Origin: Takakia lepidozioides
Lineage: Eukaryota > Streptophyta > Takakiopsida > Takakiales > Takakiaceae
Reading direction: 5' to 3'
Length of the DNA stretch: 60,000 bases
NCBI GenBank assembly: GCA_030704615.1
Contig: CM060732.1
Coordinates: 40,159,053 to 40,219,052, forward strand
Below, in pieces: positions 55,532 to 60,000 of the stretch. The position numbers and the translations under genes were made by a program. The stretch's first letter is position 1, and every line of letters begins with the position of its first letter. The notes below the pieces were generated by a model. That model did not search any database. It had not been told where the DNA came from and was given only the letters and a program-made list of their open reading frames with translations.

Positions 55532-55985
55532 AGAATAAATGATTAACAAATCAGAGGTTTGGTAAGAAGTGGGTGGTAACGTTGTGACTAGGTGATATGC
55601 ATTACAGGGATGAGGTTTGGGATTCAATTCGTCACATTGAGTAATTGAATGTGCAATTAATGTACTTTTTCATCTCCAAGATCCTCGCTCCGCTCCCATG
55701 TTCCCAGTGTCCACTCCTCTGTCCCCTCCTTGTTCTCAATCTCGCTCCCCTATTCCTGGTCCCCATTCCCTTCCTCGCCCTATGGGAAGTGGCTTGCTCC
55801 CCTGTTCCCGCTCCCTGTTCCTCTCTTTGCTCCCTGTCCCACTATAGGGTTGTGGGTAGGGGAGCAAAATTGGAGAATGTTTGGGAACATGGTCCTAAGG
55901 TGGGGAGCATGAGGAGAGAACATGAGGTGTGGAGTCCTCCCCATCTTCCCCGAGCTCCGACCAACGGCCCCCACCCTCTCACACA
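55532..55985. repeat. Foldback sequence with C-rich and G-rich arms
   Basis: CCATGTTCCC at 55697-55706 is the exact complement of GGGAACATGG at 55884-55893, and the flanks (CGCTCC, GCTCCC against GGGAGC, GGGGAGC) extend the inverted similarity imperfectly over roughly 100 bp per side. A degenerate MITE is possible. The plus-strand open frame across it is a composition artefact. Confidence 0.45.
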
Positions 55986-57887
55986 GCTTGCCTTAAACTC
56001 GTTGGGTAAGCATAGTCTTCGTCGGAAAGCCGACTCGCAATGTTTTAGCCGTGCCAGTAGCATATATTTGTTTTGTTGCCAAATCATAGAACATGATGGG
56101 GCTACTAAAAAAATTATCCATCGTTGCAATATGGCCCTTACCCTCAAATCCTTCTAGCAACCTTGTCACCACTCCATATCCACTGCCATGGGTCATATCA
56201 TTCCCCTCATAATTCCCAAGATAAACCTCTAACTTTTGAACATATTTAGCCTGATGTGCCAGCCAAACACCACACCTTTAGATCCCACTTCACGGGCTTC
56301 TTACTCAGGTATTGCTGGATTCTAGCATACTTGCCCTTGTATTTCACCATTTGCTCATCCATAGTCAAATTGGGCTTATGAAGGTGGCATACAAACCATT
56401 TAGTGCATCCAGCAACTACCTGGATTTAGCTAACATATCAAAAGCAGGGTCAGTGTCATCCGTGCACACACCCCTGTTGTTAAGGTGGAGGCACCTCATA
56501 ATTGCCTTCCATCGGTTGCGGACATTGTGCACATTATGGAAGAGCAATTGAAAAAATGCATTGTTGGCTTTTCAATACAATCTAGTGCTAGGCAGTTTTT
56601 TGATGCCCATGAAAATGTGAACAACAAGCCAAGCCTTCAACTCCGGAGTGTGATAGGGTACCACTATCTAGCTCCTTTCAGATTCCCAAGAATGTTTTCT
56701 GTCATTGCATACAAGTTGGTAATGGTGCAAATTGTGTGCAGAACTGACCGTGACCAAAACAAATTGAAAAAATCAACTGGATTTGCCTCATCTCCAAAAG
56801 ACAGACGAGGACTGGACTCCCTACCTAACCATGTAATTTCATGCAATTCAGTAGCTGATGAGTTCCACATGTCATCACCAAATAAATTAGAATGACCCCA
56901 GTGCTCTCAATGTTCAGGCATTAAAACATCCTCACGCTGTGGATTCCTGATGTCCACACAGTAGTCCATCAAGTCAGGATTGTACTCTATGTCAACAAGG
57001 TCATCATCTTTAGAATTATAATCACAATCAGAATTTGAATCAGAGTGATATCCTTCACAACTAGGCAATTCGGCTGTAGGATCCAGCCCTAAGAGCTCAG
57101 AAACAGTGCACAACATGGATTCATCAAGATCACATACAACACAAGATTGTGATGACAGCACATACACTCCAATGACACCAAAGAAATACACAGTGTGATT
57201 CTTTGTACCATTCAAGATGTCCCAACTCGTGTCTACCACAATGCCATATCGAAATTTCTCAATGTTGCTGGACGATGCCACATCCTGCGGTGCAACTCGG
57301 CCAGTGCCACTTTCACTATGGATCCAAAATTCCCATGTCCTCCATAGTTTGGGAGTGACCAGGAAGATCTGTTTGAGGGTTCTGAGAATTGCGCAGGAGT
57401 AGTTCGAATTGACCATCTTCTCACTCATAAAATCAAAAAGGGGTTCAACACGATTACCTCTCTCTCGTGCCAACTGTTTCAGCATCATCGTGGCTGACAG
57501 AAGATGACTGGAAATCAGGCCAAACCCAAGGGGATCTCCCTTGTCTTTCCAATCTACCCAGCCCAAAATCTCTACACAATGGCGCCTAATTAACAAGTAA
57601 CGAAAATTAGAAGGCTGCAGAAATGTAGGCCATCGCATACAAATAAGTGGCTTCAAACACATGAGGTAGTCTTCATTGATGCACCCCAGTATCTTGTCCA
57701 CTTGCTCGGTTGAGGCACTTTGTGCGCACACCCATTTGACAATGGTCAAAGCCTGAGTGTCCGAATGTGCAGGAGCAAGGGGAGGCAGAACACCCGAATC
57801 CATCTTATGGATGCAAGTTAGAGATGAATCCACCCAATTCTCTGTGCATACACACCCAGTTGATTGTCTCTCTAATTGCGCACACAA
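55986..57887 (-). pseudogene. piggyBac-like transposase with long N-terminal extension
   Basis: The C-terminal half has piggyBac core motifs: FFNLFWSRSVLHTIC with TNLYA (about 56770), LTMDEQMVKYKGKYARIQQY and KPVKWDLKVWCLAGT (56390-56240) with the first catalytic Asp, and GYGVVTRLLEGFEGKGH, ATMDNFFSSP with the second Asp (56180-56090). The last third, with the third Asp, is missing beyond 55990. Upstream, 57887-56907 is a 326-codon frame ending in an acidic stretch and a TGA, after which the same frame continues into the core. piggyBac proteins usually have only a short acidic N-terminus, so the roughly 250-residue region before it, including RYGIVVDTSWDILNG and HTVYFFGVIGVYVLSS, is unusual and unassigned. 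Other frameshifts are present, so it is dead. Confidence 0.75.
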
Positions 57888-58210
57888 ACAGGTCCACCTT
57901 CAATTTACGAGCTCCATTGTTGGTGAATGCAATGTCGGCCCAAGATGCTCAAACACCCTATACTAAGGTATGTGGCATTTGCCCAAATTGCAGGTTTCTT
58001 CAACATAAGACAACATATATGCAGCCTAAGATGCAAAAACAGAGCAGACCACCAACGGCAACCTGTCAAGGCATCACCAATGGCAACATGCAAGTCTCTG
58101 CAAAGATCACACACGATCATAGCGCAACGCGCAAAAGGAAAGAAAAAGATGAAGTAGAACATGCGGGAGCAAGCCAAGAACGTCGCAGAACCTGACCCCA
58201 CTCCCTATGC
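57888..58210. other. Upstream region of the piggyBac-like gene, nothing recognised
   Basis: Open frames on both strands lack motifs. No inverted terminal TTAA-flanked repeat for piggyBac was seen. Confidence 0.4.
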
Positions 58211-58256
58211 AGCCAAAAAAAAACCCTAACCAAAAAAAAAAAAAAAAAAAAACCCT
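58211..58256. repeat. Poly-A tract with two AACCCTAA words
   Basis: Two A-runs (9 and about 21 bases) each precede ACCCTAA. The tract could mark the tail of a retroposed sequence on the plus strand. Two telomere-like words are too few to be telomeric. Confidence 0.7.
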
Positions 58257-58439
58257 AATCACTCATTAGAATCCGGAGTGCCATGTGGCTGGCATCCCAC
58301 CATAAAAAAATGGGCCCATCCGTTACAATCCGAGAAAACAAAGCCAAAAAACTCAAGATGAAGAGCAATTTCATTAATGATGGATTCTTTTGAAGGTCCA
58401 AAAATGAGAGATGGAGGGCCGGACGAATGGGATGGCGCA

Positions 58440-58705
58440 GAAAGGGTGTGGGTAGGGGTAATTAGTGGATTCAAATGCCACTCACACAATTCGTTTGGTG
58501 TGTGAAGGTGGATTCATCTTTAATTTTTTGAGTCAGTAAAAATGCTTACAATGGTAACAGATTGCTGTTTGTTTGTGTGAGCTCGGTTGGGGCAGGCCAA
58601 TGGGTTCAAATCCCACTCGCACGCTGTAATTATGTATGTTTATGTGGGTTCATATGTGGTTTTTGAGTCTGTAAGGATGCTTAGCCATGGTCACAAAGCT
58701 GCTGG
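58440..58705 (+). mobile_element. Two tandem SINE-like units with tRNA B-box words
   Basis: 58445-58563 and 58575-58705 align: each has a TGGGTTCAAATCCCACTC-type block, a TGGGTTCAT block, TTTTTGAGTC, GTAA and ATGCTTA-CCATGGT. GGTTCAAATCC in the second matches the RNA polymerase III B-box. A convincing A-box at the right distance is not seen, so tRNA origin is tentative. Confidence 0.4.
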
Positions 58706-60000
58706 CACAAACAACCACATGCAGCCAGCAACAAACACAAACGCAGAGATAGCACATATACAGGTGGAGGTAGCACTGACTCACATTCACCGAATTTCCA
58801 AAATGCCCAATTTTTTACCCAATCAACTTTGACCAAGTGTCAGCACCTGAGTTTTTGCCCAAATTCCATTGTTTTTTTTGGGTTGGATGGAAGATCCCAC
58901 CATGATAAACTGGGAGCAGATTCACTGAAATTGGAAATCATCCCAACACTCATATATGAAAAACGGTAAATCCAATTTACAGATTTGATGTGTGGGGCCC
59001 ATCAGTTTCAACGGTGGAATTTTCTTGATTTTCACTTGAAAATTTGGCATGTCCCTGCAGCAAGTAGCTACGCACCCAACGTGCAGTCATAATTTTAAAA
59101 TTCTCATTTTTCTAGAAATTACCCTCCATTTTCTGCTAGAGGTCAGATTATTCCAAAAAGTAAAATATGATTGCGGGGCTCTTAAGGGTTAAGCCAATGA
59201 CACCTTAGCTAAGGGAATCCACCATACAACACTCACACACATTCTTACTCAAGAAGTGGAGCTAGCAATATGTGTAGTAGCACGATGATTAGGTGCACGC
59301 AAATGGTTAAAATCTGTCCCCAATTATTTAGTAAAACATTCAAGAATACGTGTAACTAGTACATCATATCAATTATAGCTAGAATGATACTCAACTAATA
59401 ATAGTGCAAGACATTGACAAAAATCCTATTTCCATATATCTTCATAGTTCGGTTAGTTTCACGCACAACAATTTGTGAACATGTTTCAAAAGGCTGTTGT
59501 GCCCCGCCGGTTAGTAGCCATGACCCAAATATCAATAGATTATAGCCAACTTGCATTAATATAAGTTTGATCCTTATTTTCATTCAATTTACTTCTTGAC
59601 TAAGAGGATGATTACTATGATTAAGGGGGCCTGATTCAAGATTGCTCCCCAGGGAAGTTTTCGTAAACTTAAAAAAAAACTGAGGGGATGGGGGTTAGTT
59701 TTTAGGCCCAAGATTTATATTAGACATGAGATGAGGCCACAAGGTTAGTACATATTGGATAGCACCCAAGACATACCATCAAGGGGACATCATGGTGTTT
59801 GGAAGGCCCTCTTCTAGGGCCCAAACTTTGGAGATGTGGTAGAGCATGATTGGGGATTGTGTTGATGCATGAGACATTAGGCTTCTTCGGAGGCTTACAT
59901 CCAAGTCACACACGCACTACTTAATACCAGTTATCATACCCTTCATCACCCTTCTCCAGTCCCTGCTATAATACAGCTCAACAGCTTGTAAAGACCGTGA
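58706..60000. other. Intergenic DNA to the right edge, nothing recognised
   Basis: No coding similarity, repeats or termini were recognised. A minus-strand frame at 59395-59583 has no motif. Confidence 0.5.

Noticed and set aside
55645-56157. Plus-strand frame of 170 codons
   Set aside because: Covers the C-rich/G-rich foldback and the antisense of the piggyBac core.
58211-58260. Interstitial telomere repeat
   Set aside because: Only two ACCCTAA words, separated by poly-A.
58590-58620. Functional tRNA gene
   Set aside because: A B-box-like word is present, but no cloverleaf can be drawn and no A-box lies at the right distance.

Overview
The window is nuclear DNA from a plant or streptophyte alga. 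Two split genes have plant-type spliceosomal introns (GT-AG, many GTATGT donors) and plant-family proteins. PPR, amino-acid permease, kelch and SWIM-like fragments are also plant-like. The transposon load (Helentron-type Helitron, piggyBac, pogo-like DDE, hAT, LINE, Ty3/gypsy) and a cytosine methyltransferase inside a Ty3/gypsy element suggest a repeat-rich non-seed plant or charophyte rather than a flowering plant. I cannot name the species. About 90% of the window is mobile or repetitive DNA; only two genes look intact.

Layout. 1-3.8 kb: 5' part of a minus-strand Ty3/gypsy element (gag, retropepsin) running off the left edge, with a minisatellite upstream. 3.8-9.3 kb: small repeats, a hAT end, a 1,455-bp element with perfect 29-bp inverted ends (4874-6328) and a LINE endonuclease relic. 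9.4-12.3 kb: a complete six-exon E2 ubiquitin-conjugating enzyme of the UBC19/UBC20 (UBE2C) type, plus strand, 187 aa. 14.0-19.8 kb: a complete eleven-exon ABC1 atypical kinase, minus strand, 511 aa, convergent with the E2 gene. 21-31.2 kb: a decayed Helentron (OTU protease, zinc finger, Rep, helicase, endonuclease), an inverted duplication of part of its Rep region, a 140-bp satellite and an RPA-like single-strand-binding protein gene, the two coding blocks on the minus strand. 31.7-35.0 kb and 45.2-46.9 kb: two elements that share GTGAGCG-rich ends and inner end motifs but carry different arrays of short palindromes plus T-runs. 35.5-38.7 kb: two tandem PPR pseudogenes, one cut up by insertions including a LINE reverse-transcriptase relic and an amino-acid-permease exon. 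39.6 kb: kelch fragment. 43.0-44.5 kb: a pogo-like DDE transposase with its catalytic aspartates. 47.8-48.6 kb: a hAT non-autonomous element with perfect 8-bp target duplication. 49.2-55.5 kb: a second, 5'-truncated copy of the same Ty3/gypsy family as at the left edge. 56.0-57.9 kb: a piggyBac-like pseudogene. 58.2-60 kb: poly-A tract, SINE-like repeats and nothing else recognised.

The most unusual system is the Ty3/gypsy family at 1-2.6 kb and 49.2-55.5 kb. Its minus-strand order is gag, retropepsin, C5 cytosine methyltransferase, reverse transcriptase, RNase H, integrase, PHD finger. A DNA-methylating domain and a chromatin-reading domain in one retrotransposon suggest an element that writes and reads its own chromatin state. 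In this copy the methyltransferase has lost its catalytic Pro-Cys motif and the frame is broken in several places. Second most interesting are the Helentron-derived inverted repeat, which would make hairpin RNA against its parent if transcribed, and the two palindrome-array elements.
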